A stretch of DNA of 64,000 nucleotides. It comes from Flaviflexus ciconiae (GTDB lineage: Bacteria; Actinomycetota; Actinomycetes; Actinomycetales; Actinomycetaceae). Where the stretch lies: positions 2,666,001-2,730,000 of the forward strand of contig NZ_CP034593.1 of assembly GCF_003971195.1 (NCBI RefSeq), in the 5' to 3' direction. Below the pieces are notes generated by a model. That model was not told the DNA's origin and made no database searches. It saw only the letters and a list, made by a program, of their open reading frames with translations. Positions 36,711-45,354 of this stretch are shown one piece after another; the first letter of the stretch is position 1, and each line of letters starts with the position of its first letter. The translations under genes were made by a program, and so were the position numbers.

Positions 36711-38942
36711 TCAGGACCAACCCGGCAGCCAGATGTGCATCTTCCAGAAGTCGTATGGGATCGTCATTCCGGTCCACAAGGGCCACCAGAAGATCGACAG
36801 GGCGAGCGTCAGGCCCGCTGTTACTCCGAGAACCACCCAGTCCTTCTTCCTTGCGGGGAGAAGCGTGTAGGGGAGCGGTTCCGGACCATGCTCGAGAAGG
36901 ACTGCTCGCTCAATCGGATCCATGTCGGGGTCAATGGAATCGGCGAGGCCACTATTCTCTGTCGCAATGCGCTCAGCACGGGAGCTTAGGGCCGTGCCGT
37001 TTTCATCTTCTGAACCCGCGACATTGGCAGAAGGTTGCGCATTCACGGGGTTTCCGTGATGAGAATCCGCTTTGTCATCGGACGGTTTCGTACCGTCCTG
37101 ACCTTCAGTGACCTCGGTGCTCCCGCCATCGATATCGTCCTCGGCGACTAGATGCGCAATGGCTTCTGGGTCGAGGTCCTCGAGGCCTTGACCGGTTGGT
37201 GCTGTGGTCGTGTCATCGGCTCCGAGGGTGAAGTCCTCTCGGTTAGGCCAGTCGATGTCCGGGCTGCCGTCCAAGTCCGGGTCGTCGGGATCCTGCGGGG
37301 TGTCAGTTCGGTACCTGTCTAGCGGATCCTCTTCGTCGTCCTGTGTGTGCTTGCCCTCGCCGGGCATAGCAATGCTCCAGTCCTCGTCGAGTTCCTTCTT
37401 TCGGCGTTTGGCTGCCGCCTTGCGTATGGCGGCGAGGGAGGGTTCGCCAAGCATGTCTGTCACCCAGGCAAGCGCGAAGATGAGGGCGAGAACAACGTAG
37501 GGGAGGAAGGCGACGGAATAGAACTGGTAGACGGTGCGGCCAATGTAGTTGAACCACGGCAGGTACATGGCGCCATAGCCAGCGAGGATTGCCCAGGCCC
37601 GCCAGTCGCCCTTCCTGATCGCGTACCAGAGGACGAGAATGAGGGATGCTGCCGCCAGCCACCAGATACCGGGGTTGCCGACGGAGGAGATGGCTTGGAC
37701 GCAACGCTCGGCGCCGCAGTCCTGGACCAGTTTTTCTTCGGGGGGCCAATAGAAGTTGACGGGCCTGAGCTGGAGGATCCAGTCCCAGGGTTGCGACATA
37801 TAGGTGTGTTCGGAGCTCAGTCCCGTGTGAAATTCCCACATTTGTCGGTGATACTCGATGAGTTCAGCAATGGGGTCGCCAAGGCTTTCGAAGGGGACTT
37901 CCTCGCCGATAAGACGTTGACTCTCGGCCCAACCCCGCTTGTATCCGCGGGGGTCAAGGAACCAGGAGGTCCAGGAACCCACGTAGGTAACGAGAGCGAT
38001 CGGGATAAACGAGAGGAATGCGGGAACGCCGCCGGTGACGATACCGGAGGCGAACCAGCCCTTCACGCCGAGCTCCTTGCGGGCGGCAGTGTCCCAGCAG
38101 AAGACGAGGATCCCGAAAACGGCAAGGGCATAGGCGGCGGACCACTTCACCCCACATCCCATACCGATCAGAAGACCTGCCAGGAGGAGCCACGGTCGCC
38201 ACAGAATGATGGGGCCAAGGTAGGAGCGGGGCTTCCCGCTCTTGGATACTGGACCGTGCGCAACCCTGTGCGCGAGTTTTGCTCTCGTTGCATCCCTGTC
38301 TCTTAGAACGGCCCAGAACCCGGCCAGCACAAAGGTGGCAAGCAGGTTGTCGAGGATCCCGGTCCTCGACAGGACGATGCCGACACCGTCGATCGCCATG
38401 AAGAAGCCCGCGAGGAAAGCGAGGGGGACGGAGCGGAACATGCGGAGCGCAATGCGGGTGAGGAGCATGACGCCGATGATCCCGGCGACCGCCGTAGCGA
38501 ACCGCCACCCGAACCCGTTGTCGGTTCCAAATATTGCTTGCCCGAATCCGATTAACCATTTCCCAAGGGGCGGATGAACAACATAGTCGGCGGCAAGCTC
38601 CGCAGCAGCATCCGTGCCCTGAACGAACATTTCGTCGGCGTTTTCACCAACCCAGTTCCGTTCATAACCGTGAACGACGAAAGAGTATCCTGCTTTCACG
38701 TAGTAGGTTTCGTCGAACACCATCTGATGGGGGTGGGAAAGCCCCCAGAAACGCGTCACGAGAGCGATGAAGCCGGTGACTGCGGTGGCGATCCAGCCCC
38801 ACAGCCTGATTTGGGCGGGGAGTGTTGAGGTGGGTAGACCCAGCCTGCTACGGAGTTCGCTCTCCCAGGCTCTGGACTGCCGTTCGCTCAAGCGGCGGCC
38901 CCTTGGCTGCCTCTTCCACGCGCGTGTCTTCTTCAATGCCAC
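36711..38942 (-). CDS. pmt: Polyprenol-phosphate-mannose protein mannosyltransferase with large acidic insert
   Basis: The 743-residue GT39 membrane enzyme O-mannosylates exported proteins from polyprenyl-P-mannose. The catalytic DE pair is in MVFDETYYVKAGYSF near residue 76; ADYVVHPPLGKWLI follows, then about ten helices and a YWPPEEKLVQDCGAERC loop. After the helix ending AWVTDMLG a basic stretch (KAAAKRRKKELDED) leads into about 180 strongly acidic residues (513-693, rich in Asp, Pro, Gly, Thr) before the last helix. Ordinary actinobacterial Pmt proteins are about 500-550 residues. The GTG start is leaderless (TAGACT 6 bases upstream). Confidence 0.9.
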   Translation of the reverse strand: MALKKTRAWKRQPRGRRLSERQSRAWESELRSRLGLPTSTLPAQIRLWGWIATAVTGFIALVTRFWGLSHPHQMVFDETYYVKAGYSFVVHGYERNWVGENADEMFVQGTDAAAELAADYVVHPPLGKWLIGFGQAIFGTDNGFGWRFATAVAGIIGVMLLTRIALRMFRSVPLAFLAGFFMAIDGVGIVLSRTGILDNLLATFVLAGFWAVLRDRDATRAKLAHRVAHGPVSKSGKPRSYLGPIILWRPWLLLAGLLIGMGCGVKWSAAYALAVFGILVFCWDTAARKELGVKGWFASGIVTGGVPAFLSFIPIALVTYVGSWTSWFLDPRGYKRGWAESQRLIGEEVPFESLGDPIAELIEYHRQMWEFHTGLSSEHTYMSQPWDWILQLRPVNFYWPPEEKLVQDCGAERCVQAISSVGNPGIWWLAAASLILVLWYAIRKGDWRAWAILAGYGAMYLPWFNYIGRTVYQFYSVAFLPYVVLALIFALAWVTDMLGEPSLAAIRKAAAKRRKKELDEDWSIAMPGEGKHTQDDEEDPLDRYRTDTPQDPDDPDLDGSPDIDWPNREDFTLGADDTTTAPTGQGLEDLDPEAIAHLVAEDDIDGGSTEVTEGQDGTKPSDDKADSHHGNPVNAQPSANVAGSEDENGTALSSRAERIATENSGLADSIDPDMDPIERAVLLEHGPEPLPYTLLPARKKDWVVLGVTAGLTLALSIFWWPLWTGMTIPYDFWKMHIWLPGWS

Positions 38943-38948
38943 CCTAGA

Positions 38949-38954
38949 AGTCTA
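38949..38954 (-). promoter_or_regulatory. -10 box of pmt, leaderless
   Basis: TAGACT on the minus strand ends 6 bases before the GTG at 38942. Confidence 0.6.
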
Positions 38955-38998
38955 CGTTCACTTCTCGTAACAGGGTGGCCCGAGCGGGGCTAATGGTA

Positions 38999-39004
38999 GA
39001 TAGT
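38999..39004 (+). promoter_or_regulatory. -10 box of rsmI, probable leaderless start
   Basis: GATAGT ends 6 bases before GTG 39011; the first base departs from the TANNNT consensus. Confidence 0.45.
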
Positions 39005-39010
39005 TGGAGT

Positions 39011-39853
39011 GTGAGTGACGGCAAAATCTACGTGGCAGCAACACCGATCGGCGATGCTGGGGATGCGACTCCCAGGCTTAGGCAGATGCTGGAAACGGCC
39101 GACATCATCGCGGCCGAGGACACGAGACGATTACTTAATCTTGCTGGCAGGCTCGAGATTCCCATAACCGCCAAGGTTCTCGCCTTCCACGACCACAACG
39201 AATCCGAACGGATCGACGAGCTCCTGGATGCTGCTCGCGCAGGCATGGAAGTCCTCGTTGTCTCCGACGCCGGTATGCCGACCGTGTCGGATCCCGGATA
39301 CAAACTTGTTCGCGAAGCCCGCGAAGAAGACGTGCCCGTCACGGTGATCCCGGGTGCGTCGGCAGTGCTGACCGCGCTCGCGATCTCCGGCATCCCCACC
39401 GACCGTTTCAGCTTCGAAGGGTTTGCGCCCCGGAAGGACGGGGATCGGGCACGAGTGTTCTCCGTTTTGGCGGATGAGATGCGAACCATGGTGTTCTTTG
39501 ATTCCCCGCATAGAGTCGGCGACACCCTGGCGATCATGGCGGAGCAGTTTGGTGCCGACCGAGAGGCCGCCGTGTGCCGCGAGCTCACCAAAACCTATGA
39601 GGAAGTGAAGCGAGGCTCGCTTGACGAGCTGGCGGAATGGGCGGCTGGCGGTCTTAAGGGTGAGATCACGATCGTTGTGAGCGGCGCCCCCTACCGGGAG
39701 CCCAGCCCCGACGACCACGTCGACGACGTTCTTGTCCTAGCGGATTCCGGCATGCGCATGAAAGCCGCAGCCGCCTACATCTCAGCCCGTACCGGAGTGC
39801 GAAAGAAAGAACTCTACGAAGCCGCGCTTGCTAAGCGCGACGAAGACCTCTAG
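39011..39853 (+). CDS. rsmI: 16S rRNA (cytidine-1402-2'-O)-methyltransferase
   Basis: The 280-residue SAM-dependent tetrapyrrole-methylase-fold protein methylates C1402 in the ribosomal P site. KIYVAATPIGDAGDATPRL is the N-terminal signature; EDTRRLL near 40, SDAGMPTVSDPGY near 85, IPGASAVLTAL near 110 and CRELTKTYEEV near 185 follow. The GTG at 39011 gives the usual start MSDGKIYVAATPIG and has a -10-like GATAGT 6 bases upstream; in-frame starts at 38975 and 38993 are possible. It is divergent from pmt, an arrangement common in actinobacteria. Confidence 0.93.
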   Translation: MSDGKIYVAATPIGDAGDATPRLRQMLETADIIAAEDTRRLLNLAGRLEIPITAKVLAFHDHNESERIDELLDAARAGMEVLVVSDAGMPTVSDPGYKLVREAREEDVPVTVIPGASAVLTALAISGIPTDRFSFEGFAPRKDGDRARVFSVLADEMRTMVFFDSPHRVGDTLAIMAEQFGADREAAVCRELTKTYEEVKRGSLDELAEWAAGGLKGEITIVVSGAPYREPSPDDHVDDVLVLADSGMRMKAAAAYISARTGVRKKELYEAALAKRDEDL

Positions 39854-40167
39854 GCCGGACGCGGCGCTGTAGCGGCGAAGGGCTCTGCGCCCGGTGGCAA
39901 CGGGTGATACTCACACGGCACTGTGCTGAATGCTGGCGAGATGAACGCGCGTTAGCTGCCTACCGCCAGTGGGTGAGCACCTTCCACCTTCGCCGTGTCC
40001 GTATGGTGGATTTCTGACCGTCTGGTGGCTTTGCAAGATGAGCGTGCCAGATAGGCCAACTTGGCGGTAATTCAAGGTTTACCCGAATTATCGTTCTAAT
40101 TGTTGTCAAATTGAGATAATTTAGACCAAGAATCAGTATGCGTTGCTAAAGCATATCGGCTTATACT

Positions 40168-40262
40168 TGATAAGCTCGTTTGATCGAGCTGTGATCTGAT
40201 TGGAGTGGCCCCCGTTGGATCACAGGCGGGGAGTGCGTTTCGTGCTCCCCGCCCTCCTTTGG
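40168..40262 (+). ncRNA. Candidate small structured RNA (about 90 nt)
   Basis: A TATACT box at 40162-40167 is followed by three stem-loops placed end to end: AGCTCG/CGAGCT (40173-40190), CTGTGATC/GATCACAG (40189-40225) with CCCCC in the loop, and GGCGGGGAG/CTCCCCGCC (40225-40253) followed by CTCCTTT as terminator. No ORF lies inside. The features fit an independent small RNA; the C-rich loop recalls, but does not match, the actinobacterial 6C RNA. Confidence 0.45.
40225..40260 (+). terminator. Terminator of the small-RNA candidate
   Basis: Nine-bp perfect GC-rich stem, 11-base loop, CTCCTTT tail, on the plus strand. Confidence 0.75.
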
Positions 40263-40415
40263 CAGCTGCCGGGAAGTCGGTTTCGTGGCATCATAGGCCC
40301 GTCGCGGGAGTCCGTTCCCCAGCTGGGGCGATGACGTGCGTTGCTTGAGACTGTGGCTCAAACCCGCGTTCCTTATTCGGGCCGGCCGGATCTGCGCAAC
40401 ATCTCCAGATCAGTA

Positions 40416-40509
40416 CTGCTTCTTCTGGTCTGCGCTACCTCTTCTGGTCCGTGCTACTTCTTCTCGCGCTGTGACTCGTGCTGGTCGGCACGGTTCGTGC
40501 TGGTCTGCG
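40416..40509 (+). repeat. Five imperfect 18-20-bp tandem repeats
   Basis: Units starting at 40416, 40435, 40454, 40474 and 40492 share TTCTTCTGGTCTGCG-like or CGTGCTGGTC cores. Confidence 0.45.
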
Positions 40510-40550
40510 TAGGCCGATGGGGACATCGACTGTTTTGCTCTGTCGAAATA

Positions 40551-40597
40551 ACATCGCCCCCGCTACGATCCCAAAGTGGATGGTGCGAGGGCGATGT
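40551..40597 (-). terminator. Terminator-like hairpin of pncA
   Basis: ACATCGCCC / GGGCGATGT pair perfectly (9 bp) around a long loop, 15 bases past the pncA stop; the minus-strand tail is TATTTC. Confidence 0.55.
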
Positions 40598-40611
40598 GGC
40601 TGGCAGGTGGT

Positions 40612-41256
40612 TTAGAGCCAGGCGTTACGTGATTCGAGCTGGATGATGCCGGCGCCTTCCATGATGGTGCGGGCCTTTTGGCCGAGTTCTTCGCTGACGG
40701 GGGCGGTGAGGTCCGAGAAGACGCGGACTTCCTCGTAGAGAGCCCGAGCGTCCAGTGCCGTGTCCTTAACGCAGTGGGATTCTGCGAGTCCCACGATGTC
40801 GATGCTTGTCACCTCGGACATTTTAAGAACGTCGAGAAGGGAACGACCATCTTCCGTCTTCCCCTCGAAACCGGAGTACGCGGCAGCGTACTGGCCCTTC
40901 TTGACGGACTCTTCCGATAGTCCGGCAACAGCAGGGTGCAGTTCTGCTTCTTCGGTGCCAGCCACGCCGTGGGGAGGCCAGGTGTCGACGAAGTCGGGGT
41001 TGTCGGAGAAGTGGTCGCCGGGTTCGATGTGCCAGTCCTGTGTGGAGACCACGATCCCGTAGTTGCCGCGGTTCACCTTGACGAACTCGCCGATCTTGCG
41101 GGCGACCTCGTTGCCGCCTTCCACTGCGAGGGCACCGCCTTCGCAGAATGTGGGCTGTACGTCGACGAGGATCAGGGCTCGGTGGGGCTTAATCAGGAGG
41201 GCTGCGAGGGTGTCGTCGTCCTCGGGTTCCGTTCCGTCCATATACGTGTCGCTCAT
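40612..41256 (-). CDS. pncA: Nicotinamidase / isochorismatase-family hydrolase
   Basis: The 214-residue enzyme deamidates nicotinamide to nicotinate for NAD salvage. Catalytic residues are all visible: Asp in LVDVQPTFC near 22, the metal site DWHIEPGDHF near 65, Lys in SVKKGQY near 110 and Cys in GLAESHCVKDTALDA near 155 (the usual GLATDYC with changed neighbours). The ATG at 41254-41256 is chosen because a TAGGAT box lies 7 bases before it; a start three codons earlier is possible. It is divergent from metG. Confidence 0.88.
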   Translation of the reverse strand: MSDTYMDGTEPEDDDTLAALLIKPHRALILVDVQPTFCEGGALAVEGGNEVARKIGEFVKVNRGNYGIVVSTQDWHIEPGDHFSDNPDFVDTWPPHGVAGTEEAELHPAVAGLSEESVKKGQYAAAYSGFEGKTEDGRSLLDVLKMSEVTSIDIVGLAESHCVKDTALDARALYEEVRVFSDLTAPVSEELGQKARTIMEGAGIIQLESRNAWL

Positions 41257-41263
41257 GTCCCAC

Positions 41264-41269
41264 ATCCTA
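41264..41269 (-). promoter_or_regulatory. -10 box of pncA, leaderless
   Basis: TAGGAT on the minus strand ends 7 bases before the ATG at 41256. Confidence 0.55.
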
Positions 41270-41320
41270 GTCGTGACCGGCACAATTGGCTCAAGATTCC
41301 GACGAGACGAGGTTAGGCAT

Positions 41321-41326
41321 TAACCT
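41321..41326 (+). promoter_or_regulatory. -10 box of metG, leaderless
   Basis: TAACCT ends 7 bases before ATG 41334; no ribosome-binding site is present. Confidence 0.6.
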
Positions 41327-41333
41327 AGTGACT

Positions 41334-43124
41334 ATGTCACGAGTACTATCCGCTGTTGCCTGGCCTTACGCTAACGGCCCCCGTCACATCGGCCACGTTG
41401 CCGGTTTCGGTGTGCCCTCCGATGTCTTTTCGCGCTACATGCGCATGGCGGGGCACGACGTGCTCATGGTGTCGGGAACCGATGAGCACGGCACCCCGAT
41501 TCTCGTGGCCGCCGACCAGGAAGGCATTGAGCCCCAGGTCCTTGCCGACCGCAACAACCGGATCATCGTGGAAGACCTGGTAGCGCTCGGCCTGTCGTAC
41601 GACCTGTTTACGCGGACAACCACTCGCAACCACTATGCGGTTGTGCAGTCGATGTTTGAGACTGTCCGCGACAACGGCTACATGCTGGTGGAGACCACCT
41701 CGGGTGCCGTCTCTCCCACGACGGGCCGAACCCTGCCCGACCGTTACATTGAGGGCACCTGCCCACACTGCTCCTACGATGGTGCGCGCGGCGACCAGTG
41801 CGACAACTGCGGTAATCAGCTGGATCCGACCGAGCTGATCAATCCCCGGTCAAAGATCAACGGTGAAACTCCTGACTTTGTCGAAACCGACCACTACTTC
41901 CTGGACCTCCCGGCACTCGCCAAGGAGCTTGGGCGCTGGCTCGACAACCGCGAAAAGTCTGGTCTGTGGCGCACCAACGTCATCAAGTTCTCCCAGCACC
42001 TGCTCGAAGACGTTCGCCCGCGTGCCATGACCCGCGACATCGACTGGGGTATCCCGGTCCCCGGATGGGAAGACAAGCCGAACAAGCGCCTCTACGTCTG
42101 GTTCGACGCCGTCGTCGGCTACCTGTCCGCCTCCATCGAGTGGGCACGCCGCATCGGCGACCCGGAGCGTTGGCGCGACTGGTGGAATGACCCCGAGGCG
42201 CTGTCCTACTACTTCATGGGTAAGGACAACATCGTCTTCCACAGCCAAATCTGGCCCGCCGAGCTGCTTGGCTACAACGGCGAAGGCGACAAGGGTGGCG
42301 AGCCGGGCTCCTACGGCAAGCTCAACCTTCCCACCCAGGTCGTTGCCTCCGAGTTCTTGACCATGGAGGGACGGAAGTTCTCCTCGTCCCGCAAGATCAC
42401 GATCTTCGTTCGCGACGTGCTGTCCCGCTACCAGCCGGACGCGCTACGCTACTTCATCTCGATCGCCGGCCCCGAGACCTCAGACTCCGACTTCACCTGG
42501 GCCGAGTTCGTTCGCCGCAACAACTCCGAACTGGTGGCAGGCTGGGGTAACCTCGTCAACCGCACCGCGGCCATGATCGCGAAGAACTTCGGTGAGATCC
42601 CCGAGCCCGGCCAGCTCGAAGACATCGACAACGAGCTTCTTGCCGAGGTCCGCAAGGGCTTCGAAACCGTCGGCGGCGCCATCGAGAACCATCACCAGCG
42701 TTCCGCGCTCGCGGAGGTCATGCGCATCATTGGCGAAGCCAATGCGTACGTGTCCCGCACCGAGCCGTTCAAGCTCAAGGCGCCCGAGGAGCGCGAGCGT
42801 CTCGCCACGATCCTCCACACCCTGATCCAGTCCGTTTCCGATATCAACACGATGATGTCGGTGTTCCTCCCGCACTCGTCCAATGCCATCGACAAAGTCA
42901 TTGGCGGTCCCGGCGACATCGCCCCCATGCCCCGCATGGAGGAAGCTGAGGACCTTGACGGTGGCGGTGCCTACCCGATCATTACCGGTGACTACTCAAA
43001 CCTGCGTCCTTGGGAGTCCGTCCCGGTGACCGTGGGTACTCCGATCAGCAAGCCGAAGCCCGTCTTCGTCAAGCTCGACCCCGAGGTCGTCGACGAAGAG
43101 CTGGCCCGCCTGGACCTCCAGTGA
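41334..43124 (+). CDS. metG: Methionyl-tRNA synthetase
   Basis: The 596-residue class I synthetase charges tRNA-Met. [16 protein letters not shown] is the HIGH region near residue 10; the zinc knuckle is [17 protein letters not shown] near 143; KFSSSRK near 348 is the KMSKS equivalent. A helical anticodon-binding domain follows, without the extra C-terminal EMAP-like domain. The start is leaderless, with TAACCT 7 bases upstream. The stop overlaps the tatD start (GTGA). Confidence 0.96.
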   Translation: MSRVLSAVAWPYANGPRHIGHVAGFGVPSDVFSRYMRMAGHDVLMVSGTDEHGTPILVAADQEGIEPQVLADRNNRIIVEDLVALGLSYDLFTRTTTRNHYAVVQSMFETVRDNGYMLVETTSGAVSPTTGRTLPDRYIEGTCPHCSYDGARGDQCDNCGNQLDPTELINPRSKINGETPDFVETDHYFLDLPALAKELGRWLDNREKSGLWRTNVIKFSQHLLEDVRPRAMTRDIDWGIPVPGWEDKPNKRLYVWFDAVVGYLSASIEWARRIGDPERWRDWWNDPEALSYYFMGKDNIVFHSQIWPAELLGYNGEGDKGGEPGSYGKLNLPTQVVASEFLTMEGRKFSSSRKITIFVRDVLSRYQPDALRYFISIAGPETSDSDFTWAEFVRRNNSELVAGWGNLVNRTAAMIAKNFGEIPEPGQLEDIDNELLAEVRKGFETVGGAIENHHQRSALAEVMRIIGEANAYVSRTEPFKLKAPEERERLATILHTLIQSVSDINTMMSVFLPHSSNAIDKVIGGPGDIAPMPRMEEAEDLDGGGAYPIITGDYSNLRPWESVPVTVGTPISKPKPVFVKLDPEVVDEELARLDLQ

Positions 43125-44050
43125 GCCGCAAAGACCGTTCCCTCTTCCCTCCCATCCCCGAGCCACTGCCCCTCCCGGTTATCGACAACCACACCCACGT
43201 GGGAACCGATCGGCCAGGGCGGGTGCAGAATCGCTCCGAGGATGGCGAGCCCCGTTACCCGCTCCTGATCGACGGGCAGCTGGAGGGTATGAAGCAGTCG
43301 GGGATTTCCCATGCCATCACCGTCGGCTGTGAGGTCCCAGACCTTCAAGACGTCATCGACCTCGCCGATCAGCACCCGGAGTTCTCCGCCGCTATCGCCA
43401 TCCACCCCAACGAAGCAGCCATGCACGCTGGGGTGCGGGAGATTGGACCCGACGGGCTCGAACATGTTGCCAAGGACTACCACGAGAACTACGACCTCGA
43501 CGCAGCCATCAACCTCGTTGAGGAGCTGGCGACCGCTCACGGGATCGTGGCGATCGGGGAGACCGGCCTCGACTACTTCCGCACCGGAGAAAAAGGACGA
43601 GCGGCTCAGGCTGAATCCTTCCGTGCACACATTGCCCTCGCCAAGCGTCTCGGCCTGCCCATGCAGATCCACGACCGGGAAGCCCACGAAGACACCGTCC
43701 GCATTCTCCTCGAAGAGGGAGCCCCGGACCGCACCGTCTTTCACTGCTTCTCGGGCGACAGGGCGCTCGCGGAGATCCTTGCCGAGCACGGCTGGTACGC
43801 CTCCTTCGCGGGAACGGTCACGTTCCCCAAGAACGAGGACCTGAGGAAAGCGGCCCAAGTTCTTCCCGCCGAGCTCATCCTCGTCGAGACCGACGCCCCC
43901 TACCTCACCCCACACCCCTACCGCGGTCGGCCCAACGCTCCCTATCTCATCAACCTCACGGTGCGTTATCTTGCCAAGATTCGGAGTGTGGCGCTAGACA
44001 CACTCTGCACCACGCTTGTGAATACCACGAACTCCGTCTATTTCGTGTGA
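43121..44050 (+). CDS. tatD: TatD-family metal-dependent hydrolase
   Basis: The 309-residue TIM-barrel hydrolase has the metal ligands in VIDNHTHVG near residue 22 (the usual D-x-H-x-H with N before H), the Glu in GETGLDYF near 147, HDREAHEDT near 185, FHCFSG near 207 and ETDAPYL near 260. TatD enzymes are 3'-5' exonucleases or quality-control DNases. The order metG-tatD-rpf-rsmA-ispE is the conserved actinobacterial one. GTG 43121 overlaps the metG stop. Confidence 0.92.
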   Translation: MSRKDRSLFPPIPEPLPLPVIDNHTHVGTDRPGRVQNRSEDGEPRYPLLIDGQLEGMKQSGISHAITVGCEVPDLQDVIDLADQHPEFSAAIAIHPNEAAMHAGVREIGPDGLEHVAKDYHENYDLDAAINLVEELATAHGIVAIGETGLDYFRTGEKGRAAQAESFRAHIALAKRLGLPMQIHDREAHEDTVRILLEEGAPDRTVFHCFSGDRALAEILAEHGWYASFAGTVTFPKNEDLRKAAQVLPAELILVETDAPYLTPHPYRGRPNAPYLINLTVRYLAKIRSVALDTLCTTLVNTTNSVYFV

Positions 44051-44137
44051 TTTCAACGAAAAGTCCCTGTCGTGCAGATGTAAAAGTGCTTATTGTCTGA
44101 CTCTGGCCGGTCTCTTCCTTCGAAGACTAGGTCACGT

Positions 44138-44177
44138 TTTGATTACAATCGAGCAACATTTGATTACACTCGATCAA
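44138..44177 (+). promoter_or_regulatory. Two direct repeats upstream of rpf
   Basis: TTTGATTACAATCGAGCAA (44138-44156) and TTTGATTACACTCGATCAA (44159-44177) are 19-base copies differing at two positions with a 21-base period, two helical turns, 35 bases before the start. A response regulator such as MtrA, which controls rpf genes in related bacteria, is a candidate. Confidence 0.5.
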
Positions 44178-44211
44178 GTATTCAGAACATCCAGACTGAT
44201 GAGGTTAAGAA

Positions 44212-45354
44212 ATGGGACGACACTCCCGCAAACCGAACCAGGCTCCTGCCGTCCCGCAGGCACCGAGTGAGACCCAGCTGCCAGCAGTTGCTGCCTGGGC
44301 CGGTGGAGACGCCGTTAAGACTTCCAGCTCGCATGCGAGCAAAACTCCCAGCTCCACCGTGAGCTCGCGCCGCTATGGCGCCGTTGCCGCCCTTGCGGCC
44401 GCAACCGCCCTTTCCGCGGTTGCCATGACTGCTGAGCCCGCCGTTCCCACGGCGCAGGCCGCTTCCTTTACCGCACCCATGCAGATCGATACGGCTGAGC
44501 CCGATCTTTCCGTTGATGTCATCATCGTTGCCGACGGCACCGCGCAGCTCGTCAACACCGAGGCTGACACGTGGGGCCAGGTTCTCTCCGAGAACGGAAT
44601 CACCGTTGGCGAGGATGACATCGTCAATGTTGAACTGGGCGATCCTGTTGTTGCCAACGAACGCGTCACCGTGAAGCGCGTGACCTTCGAAGAGGTTGTT
44701 GAGGAGAACACGGACGAGTTCGAGACCGTCCGCGAGAATGACTCCACCCTTGAGAAGGGCACCGAGAAGGTGACGGCCGAAGGTCAGGACGGCGTTACCC
44801 GCACGACCTTCCGCGTCAAGTACGTCGACGGTGTCGAGGACTCTCGCGAGGAAACAATTAACGTCACCGTGTCCGAGCGGGTCGACCGTGTCATTGCAGT
44901 CGGCACCAAGGAACCCGAGCCCGAGCCCGAGCCGGAGCCGGTTGCTGAAGCGCCCGCCGCCACAACCGAGACTCAGACCCAGTCCGCCCCGGCACAGACC
45001 CAGGCGGCCCCGGAGCCCGAGCCGGCACAGTCGCAACCCGTCGTTGTCAACAAGGGCGGTAACAAGGGCATCGCACAGCAGATGGTTGCGAACAAGGGTT
45101 GGAACAACTCTCAGTTCCAGTGCCTCGAGACCCTCTGGCAGCGCGAGTCCGGCTGGAACCACCTCGCACAGAACCCGTCGTCCGGTGCCTACGGCATTCC
45201 GCAGTCCCTCCCGGGCTCGAAGATGGCGTCGCACGGTGCTGACTGGCGCACGAACCCGGCAACGCAGATTGCCTGGGGCCTCGACTACATCCAGGGCCGC
45301 TACGGCACGCCCTGCGGTGCACTGAACCACTCGTACAGCGTTGGCTGGTACTAG
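44212..45354 (+). CDS. Rpf-like secreted protein: DUF348 + G5 + lytic transglycosylase
   Basis: The 380-residue envelope protein has a cytoplasmic start (MGRHSRKPNQAP), one membrane or signal segment (about 58-80), a ubiquitin-like DUF348 unit (DVIIVADGTAQLVNTEADTWGQVL), a G5 domain (KRVTFEEVVEENTDEFET...GVEDSREETINVTV), a Glu-Pro/Gln-Thr linker (about 235-285) and a C-terminal lysozyme-like domain (FQCLETLWQRESGWNHLAQN, catalytic Glu in RESGW; YGIPQSLPG). This layout is that of resuscitation-promoting factor B relatives that cleave peptidoglycan. It overlaps rsmA by 14 bases. Confidence 0.87.
   Translation: MGRHSRKPNQAPAVPQAPSETQLPAVAAWAGGDAVKTSSSHASKTPSSTVSSRRYGAVAALAAATALSAVAMTAEPAVPTAQAASFTAPMQIDTAEPDLSVDVIIVADGTAQLVNTEADTWGQVLSENGITVGEDDIVNVELGDPVVANERVTVKRVTFEEVVEENTDEFETVRENDSTLEKGTEKVTAEGQDGVTRTTFRVKYVDGVEDSREETINVTVSERVDRVIAVGTKEPEPEPEPEPVAEAPAATTETQTQSAPAQTQAAPEPEPAQSQPVVVNKGGNKGIAQQMVANKGWNNSQFQCLETLWQRESGWNHLAQNPSSGAYGIPQSLPGSKMASHGADWRTNPATQIAWGLDYIQGRYGTPCGALNHSYSVGWY

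Larger units (their letters stand above)
39854..40611. other. Long intergenic region with structured-RNA candidate and repeats
   Basis: The 758 bases contain a promoter-like TATACT, three abutting hairpins ending in a terminator (40162-40262), imperfect 19-bp repeats (40416-40509) and the pncA terminator. The first 300 bases hold nothing I can name. No protein-coding frame is supported. Confidence 0.5.

Noticed and set aside
40189..40225. Assignment of the C-loop hairpin to the 6C RNA family
   Set aside because: The family needs two hairpins with six or more C in the loops; only one loop with five C is present.
44051..44211. c-di-AMP (ydaO) riboswitch upstream of the rpf gene
   Set aside because: These switches are common upstream of rpf genes in actinobacteria but need about 120-200 structured bases; the 161-base gap shows direct repeats and no such fold.
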